The translations under genes were made by a program, and so were the position numbers. From the NCBI GenBank assembly GCA_904063045.1, contig CAJFCJ010000002.1, positions 620,001 through 684,000 of the forward strand: DNA of 64,000 nt, written 5' to 3'. This document shows positions 1 through 12,902 of the stretch, in pieces. The notes beneath the pieces are model-generated. The model ran no database searches, was not told where the DNA came from, and saw nothing but the letters and a program-made list of their open reading frames with translations. The DNA comes from Dimorphilus gyrociliatus. Taxonomy: Eukaryota; Annelida; Polychaeta; Dinophilidae. Within the stretch, counting starts at the first letter, position 1. Every line of letters starts with the position of its first letter.

Positions 1-1747
1 AGTTTTAGAATAAATTTTTGAAGTAGTTTTGCAGTACGTGCCTGAGCTTACGCCAGGACTCCGACCTCATATATTATTAAAACCTACCAAACAAAAAGCA
101 CTTTTCAATGAGACAATTATGGTAGCAAGTTTATCTTCAGAATGGCTCATGAATATTATAGCGCTGCCTGAACTTAAAATGAAAAATAGCCGTCTAAAGA
201 ACATATCGACTTGTGATTATACAAAATGGAGATTGTAACTGCTAATAGTCTACACATAGAATAAGGTAACTAAAAATAACTATAGAATGCCTCCGTATTT
301 TACATACTCCTTGAATTAATTGTAAGTGTAGGCCTGCCTGAAATAAGCTATTCACGTTGGATAACGTGTTTTAGACAACGTATTATGGTATTATGTCATA
401 AATTTAATTTTTCAAAATGATACTTTACCATATCCAAGAATGTCTTCTTCTGCTCCCAGAATTGCCACCACCGAAATTTGGACTAGGAACGGACAAAAAA
501 TTTCCACCGTTTATCATTCGGGAAACATTTCAGAGTTTCATTTACAAGGAGATTTTATTTAAACCCTATTACAAGCTCTCTAAATATTTCAGAGTAATTC
601 AATAAAGTTTTCTCTCGAGCCTTTAATAGTCCAACGACGCACAATGATCAGACATTACGAAAAAATGCTATAGGATCTCGAAACGCTCCCTACCGGCTTC
701 AGAGAACACTATGCTCTCACTTTTCTGATCAATCTTTTCATCAATCACTCTCTGCGATTATTTCCCTTGATATTTCAACCTGCTCAACGGCGTAAATCAA
801 ACTACTTATCTTAAATAAAATTTTATAGTCAAATATTCTAAAACCTAATACCAATAGTTCAAGTAGAATCAGATTTTAACATATATGAGAAATTATATCT
901 TTCATTTATAGTATGATGGATATATGGTGATAAATATTGAGCTCTTCCTTAAATCTGCACTGGCTTAAAAAAAATTAAAATAATCTTTTCTAAACCTACT
1001 TTAGAGTGAAAAAATTAACAAAGAGCTCTTCTCCTCTAAGCTTCTTACGACTTCGTAATCAGAAACCATAAAAACTATCAAATATGAAATTTTAACGATA
1101 TGAACGCTCTATACTTGTATTAAAATTTCACATATGAATACCGAAAGAACAGGATGATGAGAGAATTTTGAGAAAATTCTAGATCGAAAAGCATACCCAT
1201 TAAAGTGACCGAGTAGAACTGGATTGATATTTCCAATACAGAAAATCTTTATCTTCTTAAAGTAACAACACACCTCATCAGCATACATAATTAAAGCTGC
1301 TACTATAAAATAGTACTATAGAAATAATGTTACGTCATTATTCTTTGATATAAAGATGCGGAAACATATACGACAACGTTGTGATATGGAAATTTACGGT
1401 AATAGATGTCAGTAGCAGATAAATTACAAGATAGTTTGTTTCTTTAAGATTCAAAATTTAATTAAGATGAATATTTAGCTGATCTGATTTAAGATAAATA
1501 GCTTGGACTTGAGATGCTCATGTGTTAATATATCGCAACAATTGAATAATCACAGATGAAAGAAATACCCTTTCTTTACGAATCTATTTAGCAGATACCA
1601 AACCTGATATTATTTACATTACACTTGATTTTATTACTGTAATCTATGACAGTGATATTTCCAGTATAACTTTTACCAAATATAGCAAGAGCTTTTAAAA
1701 CTCTTATTCATACAATAAAAAATTGAGAACGAAAATAAGAGACTAAC
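1..1747. other. Non-coding stretch left of the first recognised exon
   Basis: AT-rich sequence without a convincing exon on either strand. An open frame at 38-238 (+) follows a TTTTGCAG acceptor-like sequence but has no recognisable product. If the minus-strand alternative exons to the right belong to one gene, this stretch is probably intron of that gene. Confidence 0.4.
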
Positions 1748-1845
1748 CTTGTCCTACTCCAAGGTATTGTGGCTCTTCTTGTATGCAATCTTGGGATAAG
1801 TTTAATACCAACAAAATAGACATTCTTGTCACAATCAACCGACAT
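1748..1845 (-). CDS. Candidate alternative first coding exon (PDE4-like gene, most proximal)
   Basis: Starts with ATG at 1845 and reads 32 codons to a GTTAGT donor, ending in phase 2 with AG. The C-terminal part carries the basic stretch HTRRATIPWSRT, an Arg-Arg-x-Thr site of the kind that precedes UCR1 in long PDE4 isoforms. It is too short to be recognised alone. Support comes from the shared strand and the shared phase with exons at 3.8, 6.7, 9.8, 11.4 and 13.0 kb. The common downstream exon is not in the window. It could be a chance open frame, since the donor is weaker than GTAAGT. Confidence 0.4.
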
Positions 1846-3796
1846 ATTTCGGAAAAGTATATTACAGCATTTCATATAATAGTAAATACAGAAGTATTCT
1901 CTCTTTTCTGTTTAACCAAAATATTCTACAATCTCCGCAAATCAATAGACAATTGTCCACACAAGCAAAAATTCTACCTCCAAACACCGTAGTCGACGAC
2001 CGTATGGAACCGGTTGATTTATAATGCACATAATTATAGTCGACGATCATTTATCCTCGTATAAACTTCAGAGCATAATAATTTATCCTTACATTTTATG
2101 TAATCTTACAAGGACAACTTAATTTTTATTGGCTTACGCTGATCAGTCTTTCAAAAGAAGTCAATTATTTTGAAAAAAATAGAGCGAATAAAGGAATAAT
2201 GACAGTCTCCTGCACGAATCATACAATTACGCCGAAAATCTCATTAAGAACAAAGTAATCGGTTGTCTTCTCTAATAAATGAAAACTGTTTTTTATTATT
2301 ACTTATCATAGACAGAATATCAAGTGCCTGATAACCCCAAAATTTACAAGGTAAATGTCTTTATTAGACGTATTAATGGCATATACTCATCAAACTAGTT
2401 AAAATGAAAACTGCTTAAAATATTTTCACTTAAAGCTATCATAATTTAGAAAAGATAAACTTATTTGTCCACGGCTATATCATGTTCTATAATAAAACGT
2501 TACTATATCCTTATTAGCCATATAGCTCTTTTCGTATTTTAGGCAAGTATTTTATAAAAGAACAAATAGATTTTTCACGTGTAGAAGTCAAATAACGCTG
2601 CTGTAGAAAGGACGCTTCCGTTTCTTCATATTTCTAGGTTGTTTCAACGTTAGAAATGTCATAGGAATATGCCAAGCAGTTATCGCATCAATATTCTTTA
2701 ATATTACTTAACATTTTCGAAACGAATTACATATTTTTCTAAAACATGTTTCCGATTGAAAAACAATATTGAGAGCTATGTAGGAATATTTACCTTAGTG
2801 AAAAACTATTTAAAAGATAACTGCAATTAAATCAACATAATATTTTAAAAGAACTGCAATAGTTAATTTTTTCAACGTTGTATCAAATATTTTCTTATTT
2901 GAGTGTCAAGAGTAGATTCAGGATTTGTTAGAAGGAGTGCTTCAAGGCATTCGACTAATACAGTTTTTGCCGCTTTTGAGAAAATGCATTAGCCTTTATA
3001 AGAAAATATCTTCAAAAATTAATTGGGTTACTCAAGAAAGGAACTGATCTACCAGATAAAAAAATTGATTGTGATATTTATATTAGTGCGATGGGATTGT
3101 TTGTTACTTTATAATTTCATATTTTTCCGAATTTTATAACTGTTGGCTAATAAATCCCAACAGGCCTACTCTTTATACATTTTGCCTCTGTATAATTAAC
3201 TTTTCCATGTAGTCTTTATAGTTTTTTCGTATATTACACACAAGTTCCTATTGCTTTTGAAATTCAAATTCAAAAGTAAAAGCTCTAGAGTAACAACATG
3301 AGATAGGATAAAAAATATGCTATATCATCGTATTTTAGCGGATTAGACAGTAACGAGAGAAAACAGATTGTGACTTATAACTAATTCTTTAGAATCAAAG
3401 TCCAACAGATGTCTCTTCTGAATATCCATGTCATTGTTTTCTTCTTTATCAACATGGCTACGTTGATTAAATAATCTTGAAGTAAATTAATAGGCATCTA
3501 CTTAACCCAGAGAAGTAATTAGGTGTGTTGTAGAATTATCTTGTTAGCAAGTTTCACTCGAACAAGCCAAAATAATATTGAAGATTTAAGTGTCTTGAAA
3601 AACGAAAACAGTAAATATAATACAAGCAATTGGATAAAAAAAATATAGTATGATGTAGCGAGGAGACAAGTAAATGCTTATAAAAGAATTGCTATAAAAT
3701 TGGGGAATACGTTTTAGGGCAATCCATTTGATCTACAAACCACGAACTGAATAACAGTGATTTTTTTCGCAGAAGGTAATTTAACTAGTTTCTCAC
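1846..3796. other. Probable intron, nothing recognised
   Basis: Low-GC sequence with frequent stops in all frames. I see no exon, RNA gene or repeat. Confidence 0.4.
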
Positions 3797-3849
3797 TTAA
3801 TTGCGGTCATAGGACTGAAACATCCGGTCACGAAACTGCTGTAGTCCAT
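3797..3849 (-). CDS. Weak candidate alternative first exon beside a CRE-like site
   Basis: ATG at 3849 opens 17 codons ending in phase 2 (AA) at a GTGAGA donor. Phase and strand match the other alternative exons of this region, but the encoded peptide is too short to judge. A CRE-like octamer, TGACGTAA on the minus strand (3861-3868), lies about 12 bp upstream of the ATG, in a locally GC-richer patch. Confidence 0.25.
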
Positions 3850-6613
3850 AGGCTTGTTGCTTACGTCACTAGAACAGCGGGAAACGAATGAGGGGAAACA
3901 GTAGATTTTTCACCTTTAATAAAATAGATCTTTAATTACCGCCTTTCCCCTTAATTACCTTATTACACACCACTCTTTAGTAATTTATACGCAAAGTACA
4001 ACCGGATGGAAAACCTGTAAAGAATCTATTAGAAAAAAAATGGGATGCGAAATGAAATGCATCAAATCTGAGCGATAATACAAAATACTGCTCAGGGATT
4101 TACGCATGACCCGACCGACACCTCATTAGATGTTCTAGGATAAAAAACGACTGATCATTATTTACACACGCAAAGCCAATTCCATCAAGGTTAAAGAATA
4201 AGAAAATGACTTTAAACGCATCGATAGGCATTAATATACTCGCTCTTACTCCAATGACTGTTAAATTGACGCATCCTTCTACTCCTGGTGTATTGACTTG
4301 AAATCGAGTATCAGAGTTTGAATAGTATAGTGGGAAATCCATAAGTGAACTAGTCTAAATTGAAGACCAAAATAAGCTAAACTTTTAATAAATTAAACTG
4401 AAACTACATTTAATATTTGCTGCATATTTTACACTTTTGTTTGATTGTAAAGTATACTTATACTATATTTCTCTGCAAGAAACAGTCTATATTTAAGTCT
4501 GTATATATTTGAGTGGTGTACTTAGCGAGTGGGCGTAAATTTTCAACCAATATTCAGGACTCTCTGAGGAGCTCATCATAAGAGCAATTGATAAATAGTC
4601 AAAAATAGCGTCCCTATATACTCATACATTCAAAAACTTGTGAATCTGTTGACTGTTGATTTTTTTATTCCAGGTTTGTATTCGTTGATTGTCTCATTTG
4701 CTACTTTCCAACGAATAATTTAATTTTTTTTATTTAAAAGCAAAAAGTGGTGGACAATGGGAATTGTTTTACTAATTCGAATATCTATATCCAGTCGAGT
4801 ACCCTGCTAGCAATACCAATTAGCCAGTCATGGCATCAGTACGGGAGAAAAAATAAATCTACAGACAATATTAATATATTCGTGTAAAGGAGCTGAAATG
4901 AACAAGAATCATCTTATCAAGCACTTTAATGCTTCCATGATCAGATCTAAAGTAGTTTTTCTCGTCCAAGGAAGATTTACAATAGGATAATTTATAATTT
5001 GACAAAATTTAGTCAAATATAAATAAATAAATGGACATGTTACGTATGCAAACTGTTTGGCAATAAATCACTAAAAAGGCCTAAGCTGCTCCTCTCCAAG
5101 CAACAGCTACAGAGATAAATTAAATCCACTGCGGTGGCTGCAAAGGAATCTTAGGCGGTTACGCTCGCCGAATATTTCACATTCATTAATACCACTTTTT
5201 ACCTACAGCTGTTACTGTTTTAAGCATTTATACAAGTTTCAGAGTAACAGACTAAAAATGTCGATCTTTCTACTACCGAAAACAGGAATGATGAGAAGCA
5301 AGCTTTTCATTTTGAAAAGATAAAATACCAAAAAAAGCTAACCAAGTTGTCCTGCATGGGATGGCAAGCAGACAATGGATACGTTATTATTACCTATTTT
5401 CATTGTAAATAATTCAGATACAGAAGATCTGAGCTCCTATTTTTATAGCAGTCACAGTAAATCATTCATTAATTCCTTTATACCTCCAAAACCGTGAAAA
5501 ACTCAATGCACTTGAATTTATGGTAAAATGAGTGCGTCTTCACAATACATGTTGTTTGTCTATCATGTGCATATAAAGTACATTTTATCTAGACACAATA
5601 GATCATGTATAATGATCTTTTATACATACAGTATCTCAACAGACGACTCGGTCAAGATTTTTCACATAATTGAGTAGAAAATTTTGGTTAAAATGTGACA
5701 GAGATTTCAAAATTTATTTATGAATTTACGCTATTATTTTCAACTAATACGTAGCAATTTAGTTCTGTATTTTTTATATTGCACTATACATTTTTTTACG
5801 TACGTATTTACGTACATGTATAGTTTGTATGCCATGCATTATGTATCTATGCAAATTTACAGAAATTGTACTTGATTCTAGGGATGTTACAACAGATAGC
5901 CAATGCTGGGCAATTTTGAGAAAAATTGATTAGAACCTTGAGCGTTATATGGCAAGGTTGAGACGGAATGAGCTCATTTTCATTCTATTTATAACGTCCA
6001 ATAATGCCTTCCATTCCATTGTAGGAATTAATGTGGTTTCAGCCGCACCACGTGCCTTATTTCCTCGTTTTATCTCGGTCAAATCAATTATTTGCTGAAC
6101 GCTGATAATTTACTAATAGATAGTGCTAACAATTACGGATTTGTTTGCGAAGTGTCCTTTTCTAAACGTCGTATAATTTCGCTTTTTATATAGAGAGAGC
6201 ATTGATTTTGTGACAAACAGGAAGCTGTTTAACTGCATAAACTAGTTTCGGTATTTTTTTACCAGATTAAAAAACCGTGCTCATTATCAAACCATAGCCT
6301 TCAGCACTGAATGGTCGTTTATATATTTGCAATCGAATTATGCGTCGACGGATAACGACCATAAATGTTTACTTTCGGATAAAAGAGCTTTATTGTTAAT
6401 TGTATCTGATTTTTTTAAAACGAATCCGATAATCAAGAGTGTCGCTTGAATATTCCATATATATTAATATATATATATATTTATATGTATAAATTTATAC
6501 GGTATATATATATATACATATATATATTTATATATATGGTTTTGCAATTCAAAATGCATTAATTTGTATAAACCTAAAAAATTTTTGGTTTTGCTTTTTT
6601 ACATTTTACGTAC
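3850..6613. other. Probable intron with an AT microsatellite near its right end
   Basis: No supported exon. An 80-codon minus frame at 4100-4342 begins with ATG but has no acceptor or donor context or recognisable motif. The stretch ends with an (AT)n tract, listed separately. Confidence 0.4.
6457..6538. repeat. AT-rich simple repeat
   Basis: Imperfect (TA)n tract made of ATATAT runs interrupted by TTAA, TTTATATG and ACGG. This is ordinary microsatellite sequence, 75 bp downstream (minus strand) of the donor of the 6.7-kb exon. Confidence 0.85.
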
Positions 6614-6798
6614 CGTACTCTATAGTGGGTTTTGCTGTGCATCGCATTCCTGTTGTTAAGCTTAATCGGTTTGAAAGGTAATAAACTGCGAGTGGGCTCA
6701 TCTACGTCCGAATTTTGTGGCCGTTCGCTCTTTAGTGAACTGTTTGATGATCTCCGACCACAAAATACTTCTCTGAGAAGGCTCGCCATCTGACCCAT
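6614..6798 (-). CDS. Alternative first coding exon (PDE4-like gene)
   Basis: ATG at 6798 opens 61 codons beginning MGQMASLLREVFCGRRSS and ending THYRV, then CG at a GTACGT donor in phase 2. The peptide is hydrophilic and rich in Ser, Arg and Lys, typical of a disordered N-terminus. The MG start could be myristoylated, but position 5 is A and position 6 is S, so I do not claim it. No domain is present. The exon fits the series of phase-2 exons on this strand. The alternative is a separate small gene whose later exons I failed to see between 1 and 6.6 kb. Confidence 0.55.
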
Positions 6799-9727
6799 GA
6801 TAATCCTGAATAACCTTTTTCGCGGCGTTCCGCATTATACATTCGAAAAGGCGTCGATTCTAGAGCGACTCTCCAATATTATATCCTCGTGCGCCGTTAA
6901 AAGCATGAAATTTTGAAGAGTTTTGCAGTACGAGTAATGAAACGTGCCCTCAAGTGCTGTTGGCTGTAAAATGAAGGCCTAAACTAGTCTGGCGCTGGTG
7001 TATACTGCATGGCGCTACAGTCAATATACAGTTCACCTCATACCGCTAAGTATGACTGTAATGGGATCTTTCTTTTTGCTACTTGTAAACGCTAACTTTG
7101 TTGTTTGGTAATTTAAAAAAATTTATCTGCTGCAAAATTTCATTTCCGTTAGTTAGATTCAGGTGTCGACATTTACAACACCTGTGTCAATTTTTTCCTT
7201 CATAAAATCACCGACCGTTGTCCATGATTGATAGTGCCGAGGGAAAGGGGAGGCTTAATTGCACTTTCTAAAAAAAAAGTCAATAAATACGTCCATTAAT
7301 CTTAAAAAGTTCGACTGAATTGCCGTTTTGCAATAGTCTTAACCTGAACTGCTTGGTAACCCTATTCCCTTTACTTTAGAGTCCGACCATAAAACGCACA
7401 AGACTTATGCTGAGTCGTCGGCACTGTTCTAACGGTCAATACTGTACTGCGTTTCTGGTAGAATTTAACGTAATTGGAGCGTGAATTGTTGTAAAAATTG
7501 CGGTCCGAAGAGAGCAGGTGAATCTATTGATTTCGCACTCATCTTTGCAGCAACGTAATTGGTAAACAAACACGCTGCCGGATTTGGTGTGCTGTCCAAT
7601 TACTTTGTCACATATTCGTGCAAGTATCGAAAGTTATTCGCAAATATAAAAGAAATTTATAAGCTTCCTTTATGTCACCTTTTCGCAGGGTTACACCATA
7701 ATGGGTTCTTGAGAAACTTCATCGACCAGATGGCCCTACTGTAGTTTGCACAAACACTAGTGGTTTTACCGTAAACACCTCTGATTAATATAAACATTTT
7801 ACAAGCTACTAAAGAAAATTGCCAACACGTGTGAATTTGTTGATTCCAATTATTCATTCACTTTCTTAAATCAATTAGGATTGATTCGTTGCCATATTAT
7901 ATACTCATATTATTTTATGTTTAATTGTTTACAAAGCATATTGATAACTTGTAATTGACAGTACTTAGCCTCATTTATACAACTCCGTCACGTGACGCTT
8001 AACTGTGTTCTTTGAAAAAAAAAGTACATGCACTAGAGCCGATAAGAAAGACTCTGTTTGTCTCTCGTATAAATCAACTATAATAGCTTTTACGAATCTT
8101 CATCTACTGAATGCGATAACGTTCTCCTTCCATCTACAACGAAAAACTTCTAAAGCTGGTAGAGGCTGTGGTATATCTTTTAATAATATCCTTCATGCGC
8201 TTATTTCGACTTCCTAGTTTCTTTCGTCTTGCATATTATTCAAAAAGTTATTCCAGGTAGATAATCCTCATTCTTTGCTTGGATTTCAAGTGAGCAAACG
8301 AATATCTCTTGAAGTCGGGCTTAATCTAATTTCCATTTGCTGCCTGGGCTCTTTTGCGTCTTATTTTCAGTTCCTGCAGTTCATCTTGCATCTCACGTTA
8401 ATGTAATTTGAAACTTATAAATTATTTGCAAATAGTGAAAATAATAGTCCCTATTAAGCTAATATGAATAATAAACACTATCTCAGTTATGATAATAATG
8501 CTGAGGAACGAAGAAATCAGTATTATTTGTAAAGATTTTCTTCCGCCTAAGGTATTAACATACATTCTAGACTATTTTGCTCATATTTTTGTCTGATTTT
8601 CTAATGTATTTCTATCTTTTAGTTTCTTGATTCTCCTTTGCTACGAAGAGAATTCCATAGCATTGTAGTTTTTGTTGCATAGACTAATATCACGAAAATA
8701 TATTTAAGATAGAAGTCCTCATACAAGGTCGATTTGAATGAAACGCCATGGGTAAATTTGTGAAAAAATGGCTTTCGAAAGATTTGTTTGATGTGTTTAT
8801 TGTCGTTCATTTGACGAAATTTTGATGAAAGTGAGTATCGATTTTGTAATTCTAACGCCTTTTATTAACTCTATAACCGAATTATTAGAAGTATGAGGCG
8901 AAATGAAACTGGAGATATATGACGGAGTAGGAAATAAACGCTCATCTTTCAACCTTTGACAAAATCCCCTACTTAAAGCAAATTGTAAGTAAACTGTCCC
9001 GGAAAACAATATAGATTTCGGTTCCTAATAATTTGTACATTTATGTGGCTTTATAAAGATGACCATTGCTTAATATTGATTATCCAACGCAATAAATTTA
9101 TAAGACTACTTAAGATAGAAAATAAAATAAACTGCGAATGCTCCTTTCCTGTTCAAGTAAAATACTATACAAAACTCGAATCGGAAATTCGTCCGACTCG
9201 AAAATCTAATAAACGACTTGACAAACTCTAATCAACGCAATATTCCGTCGGGGATATTGGGGACTTTAAGCAAAGGTTGTTGCGACCTTTTATAAAAGAG
9301 ACTTTATGGTAGCAGGTTGGAGAATCTGATTAGTAAATTGGCAAAGCGTTAAGTCTATTACATTAACGCAATGCGTACATAATTTACATATATATCGTAT
9401 GGCATGTAGTAAAATTAATGAGTTGTATAAAACAACTAATTTTCAATTTAAAATGCATTTGATGTATAAAGCATACAACATTCTGACTTCATAATATAAT
9501 TATAAGATTATCAAACTAATAAATGACCTATTAAAATATTCGCCCGAATTCTTATTCAATTTTCATACATCAACTATTAAAGGAGTTAACTTTCAATGAA
9601 TCAGTGCATTTTACCATTGTTAGTCACGAAATCATAACAGCGGAAATTCTTAACTGTTTGTCTTCCTATACATCTGTCATATTCTTGCATAAAATACCGA
9701 TATTTTCATTTCTGTTGACAAACTTAC
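6799..9727. other. Probable intron and promoter sequence, nothing coding
   Basis: Frames at 7559-7744 (+), 8005-8217 (+) and 8619-9009 (-) look like chance: no splice context, no motif, AT-driven composition. The part just right of 6798 is GC-richer and may hold a promoter for the 6.7-kb exon. Confidence 0.35.
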
Positions 9728-9816
9728 CCAACATTTGCTAGAGTATGCCTTCGACCTCGACGAACTCTTTGTATTACTGGTAATTCTTTTAGATTACCGA
9801 ATTCTTCTTCGGCCAT
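9728..9816 (-). CDS. Alternative first coding exon ending in an RRHTLANV motif (PDE4-like)
   Basis: ATG at 9816 opens 29 codons, MAEEEFGNLKELPVIQRVRR then GRRHTLANV, and ends in phase 2 (GG) at a strong GTAAGT donor. From memory, the N-terminal region of the mammalian PDE4D5-type isoform has RRFTVAHT immediately before the common UCR1 exon. The match in spacing and residues (R-R-aromatic/His-T-V/L-A-N/H) is the main reason for naming PDE4. The Arg-Arg-His-Thr is a plausible kinase site. It is short, so the family call is inference, but the exon itself is well formed. Confidence 0.55.
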
Positions 9817-11210
9817 TCTGCTGAATTTTATCCTTAGTAAATGTTAGTAGTCAAAGACGGCTTTATATATCGGAGCCGTCAGCCGTCACGCTGGCTACTC
9901 GCATAATGAAAATCATCTCCGTTGCACAATCCGCTAGAGTTTATTGATTTCGAAAATGCCAGCCAGCGATTGAATTTGGCGTCCTATATTTACATACAGT
10001 CTTCACCTGTTTATCAGTAAACTCTTAGCTGTTCCAAAGGAGAAGCTTTGCTTCTACATATACTCAAAAAAAACTACAAGAATTGCCCCAGATTATTAAG
10101 AACCACGCTGGGAATTTAATCCTATTAAGTGGGTGTTTGAACTTTTTAAATTCAGTTGTAATCGATATTCAAAATGATACTCATATTAGTCAGGATATTC
10201 AAATTTAAATTTTAGAAAAAAAATCTTCATAACGAATCCTACTTCAAGCTAAGTAGCTGCGCCATCTATATCCAAAATAAATATTACACTTTAAGGAATT
10301 GCATACAAGGTTGCATTTTAATGCAGTATAATTAAAATGAATAAGAAAAATATTTCCGGGTTTTGCAAAAGTATAAGGTTGTCTTTTCATTATGGGTGTA
10401 TTTTATGTTTTTCTCTTCTCTAGTAAGTACTTTGAACTAATTGAAGCGTCTAAAATATACATGGGTAAAGCCATGATTATATCTCAATTAGGGTGTGCAA
10501 TAATGAGTAATATAATTATCCATAGTAGTATTTCTTTAGTTTTTTCAAATACTAAATAACTTCTCTTCTTTGTAATTAACCTGTTCTGATTTATTAAAAC
10601 ACTGTACATGAAGCCCAAAATATTTTTATACAAGCGGTTACCCTCTATATTGATATTGAAATAATTGTGGAAGCCGTATTATTCGTGCTGGGAATCGTGC
10701 ACAACAAACAATTGCTTTGATAGAATCTGTGAAATTTTGCAAAAAAATTATATGTGCACAACTGGGACGTGACTAGAATTTTCCAGTTGTCGATTAGCCA
10801 TTAGAGACACTGCGGCAACATATGAAAAAAGAAGGCGACACATTTTTTTTCATGATTAAAGAGTTGCCAGTAGTCATATCTGCCGCAACTCTTATATAAA
10901 TTAATATCTTATGTTGTAACAGAATAGAACTAATTAGAAGGTAAATTGCCTGAAGGCAGTAAACTAGAATAATCAAATATTTGCCATACGAATTTCTTTT
11001 GATTACAATTTTGTTAAGGCCTGATCGATGGCTCCCGGTCAAGACGGGAAGAGTAGCTTTCGACTTTTTCAAAAGCAAAAGCCGAAATTTCTTTCCGTTG
11101 TCAACATCAATTGATAGTATTTTTGCCCATGAGCGAAATACATTACAACAGACTGCCTCTAAGTTGAGCATACAGTCCTACTTAGTTCTTGGATTCTATT
11201 ACATACTTAC
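9817..11210. other. Intron; long minus-strand frame of doubtful meaning
   Basis: Contains a frame at 10794-11171 (-) of 125 codons and an overlapping frame at 10981-11304 (+). The minus frame includes SIDVDNGKKF, resembling the FDVDNG start of PDE4 UCR1, but lacks the rest of UCR1 and any clear splice sites. I treat it as intron. Confidence 0.35.
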
Positions 11211-11524
11211 CGTGATTTGCATTTGCTTTCAGCAGTTCCCGAAGACGGCCATGTACGCCGTATCGACTTTAAAACCAATCTTCTTCGAAAGTGAGACCCA
11301 GTAGATTCATCCGAACTCTTACTACGCTGTTCATCTATCAACTTTGAATGAAGAGGTCCTAGACTCTTTGGTGGCATTAAGCGAGTTCCTCGCCTTGACC
11401 AAAGATGTCCAGAATCGGCACTGGTAGGAGATATTCTATTATTCAAATCCTCATCATCTACAGATGTGGTGTGAACTGCTGGGATTAAAGGTAAACGGAG
11501 AGAAGATTTTTCACTCATATCCGT
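11211..11524 (-). CDS. Alternative first coding exon with RRTWPSS motif (PDE4-like)
   Basis: An acceptor (TTCAAAATACAG) lies at 11525 and the ATG at 11518. The exon codes 102 residues and ends CKS-CG in phase 2 at a GTAAGT donor. The peptide is Ser/Arg/Asp-rich and disordered. Near its end it has KSIRRTWPSS, similar to the RxSWPSS segment I recall in long PDE4A isoforms. Because the ATG is six bases inside the exon, an upstream untranslated exon is expected. A GTAAGT donor at 12430 is a good candidate. This is the longest and best supported exon of the series. Confidence 0.65.
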
Positions 11525-12430
11525 ATCTGTATTTTGAATATGCGATAATAACTTAAGGCTAAACGAAGCTTAAGCGTTTTAGCGTTAAGTTACGAAGTCG
11601 ATACGGTCCATCTGCGCCTATTTGTTTCTCTTTATGATGCCGAGAATGCATTAATTTAGCTTTAGCGTCCGGGAAACGCCTGATGTTCTTGAGATAAAAC
11701 CCATAAGGCTTTATCTTTCGAGCTAGTACACATTATTTATAGGTGATTTTTCAAACTATTGTGCCTAGAGAATCAGTTGATTTTTAGTTCTGATTTTATA
11801 TAGAATATGATATCTATCATTACATAATAAGATGATGACTATTCAATGATGTTACAGAATGTTAGCGGTAAATTTAGAGTTCTGAGTTTTTGTATCAAAA
11901 CACCCGATATGTAAAATTTGCTTGACACTCTTCATTGTGTTCTAATTTTATACCTTAATTTCTATTGATGTGTTATTAATATGTAATTGATTAAAATCGA
12001 TATTCAATACGCTGTTGTATTAGGCTATGAGAAGCACTGAAAAGTGCTTGAAAGAAAGGTGAAAGTAGTTTCGATGGAATCGGTTTCGCTTGACTTAAAG
12101 ATATTAGCTACTCCATTCCCGTCTTAAGATGAACCATAATGAATGTTTATAAATTATAGCTAACTTTAACAACTAACCAGTTTGTTTTTTATCTATAATA
12201 CCAAGAAAAAATCTCTTTCTAAATATGTATCCTAAATAAAGCAGATGATATAATACTTATAGACAACTATATTTTTAAATGACAAGATAATGCCGTAAAG
12301 GTCGAATAGTTTTTTATACATTTAAATAAGAAGTTTTAAATTTATAAAACTAAATGAGTTTAAATTATTTAGCTAAGCTCAGCATTACATACCCCAAACC
12401 TATTTGAAAAAAAACAAAAAGAAAACTTAC

Positions 12431-12620
12431 CTCTAAGCAGTAGTTTTAAAATTCCAAAAAATAAAAATGAAAAGAAAAATAGTTGTTTATCCAGATGCAC
12501 AATTTCACTAACACGTGAAACTATAAAGGGAATACTTTGTCAAACGCCGTATACGTCAATAGGCGTTACACTGGAAAAAAAGAACCGACTCAACGCATTT
12601 TTTCGCTCGCGCTTCCACCT
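12431..12620 (-). promoter_or_regulatory. Candidate 5' untranslated exon and promoter for the 11.5-kb exon
   Basis: A GTAAGT donor begins at 12430 (minus). The sequence before it is stopped in the phase that would be needed for coding, which fits a non-coding first exon spliced to the acceptor at 11525. The stretch at about 12540-12620 is CG-richer (GCGTTACACTGG, CGCTCGCGC) than its surroundings and looks like a promoter. The right boundary is a guess. Confidence 0.3.
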
Positions 12621-12902
12621 ACCAGATTTCAAAGAATTTAACGCAATTTACAAGTAAACATGTTCGACTTAAATTCAAATAAAATACTTTAAACAACGCT
12701 TTCCGATTTCCTTGAGCAAAATTTATGTTTCACCGCACAATATTTCATAAGTTACGATCTTTCTAATCATATTTAACAGATGGCAACACTTATAAGAAGG
12801 GATTTTGTAAAACTAACGGTAGATGGTGTTTGAAAATAAAAGAAGATTGACAGCTAATAAAATTAAAAGAAAATTCTAAATGCTTTATTACAATCTGCTT
12901 AC

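Noticed and set aside
29-238. Open frame after a TTTTGCAG acceptor-like sequence (+), possible last exon of a gene from the left
   Set aside because: No recognisable motif, no ATG near the start, and a single exon at the window edge cannot be tested. It would also be antisense to the proposed minus-strand gene.
4100-4342. 80-codon minus frame starting with ATG
   Set aside because: No splice context, domain or neighbouring exon; hydrophobic runs look AT-driven.
10981-11304. 107-codon plus frame
   Set aside because: It overlaps the well-formed 11.2-kb minus exon and a minus frame; no start context or motif.
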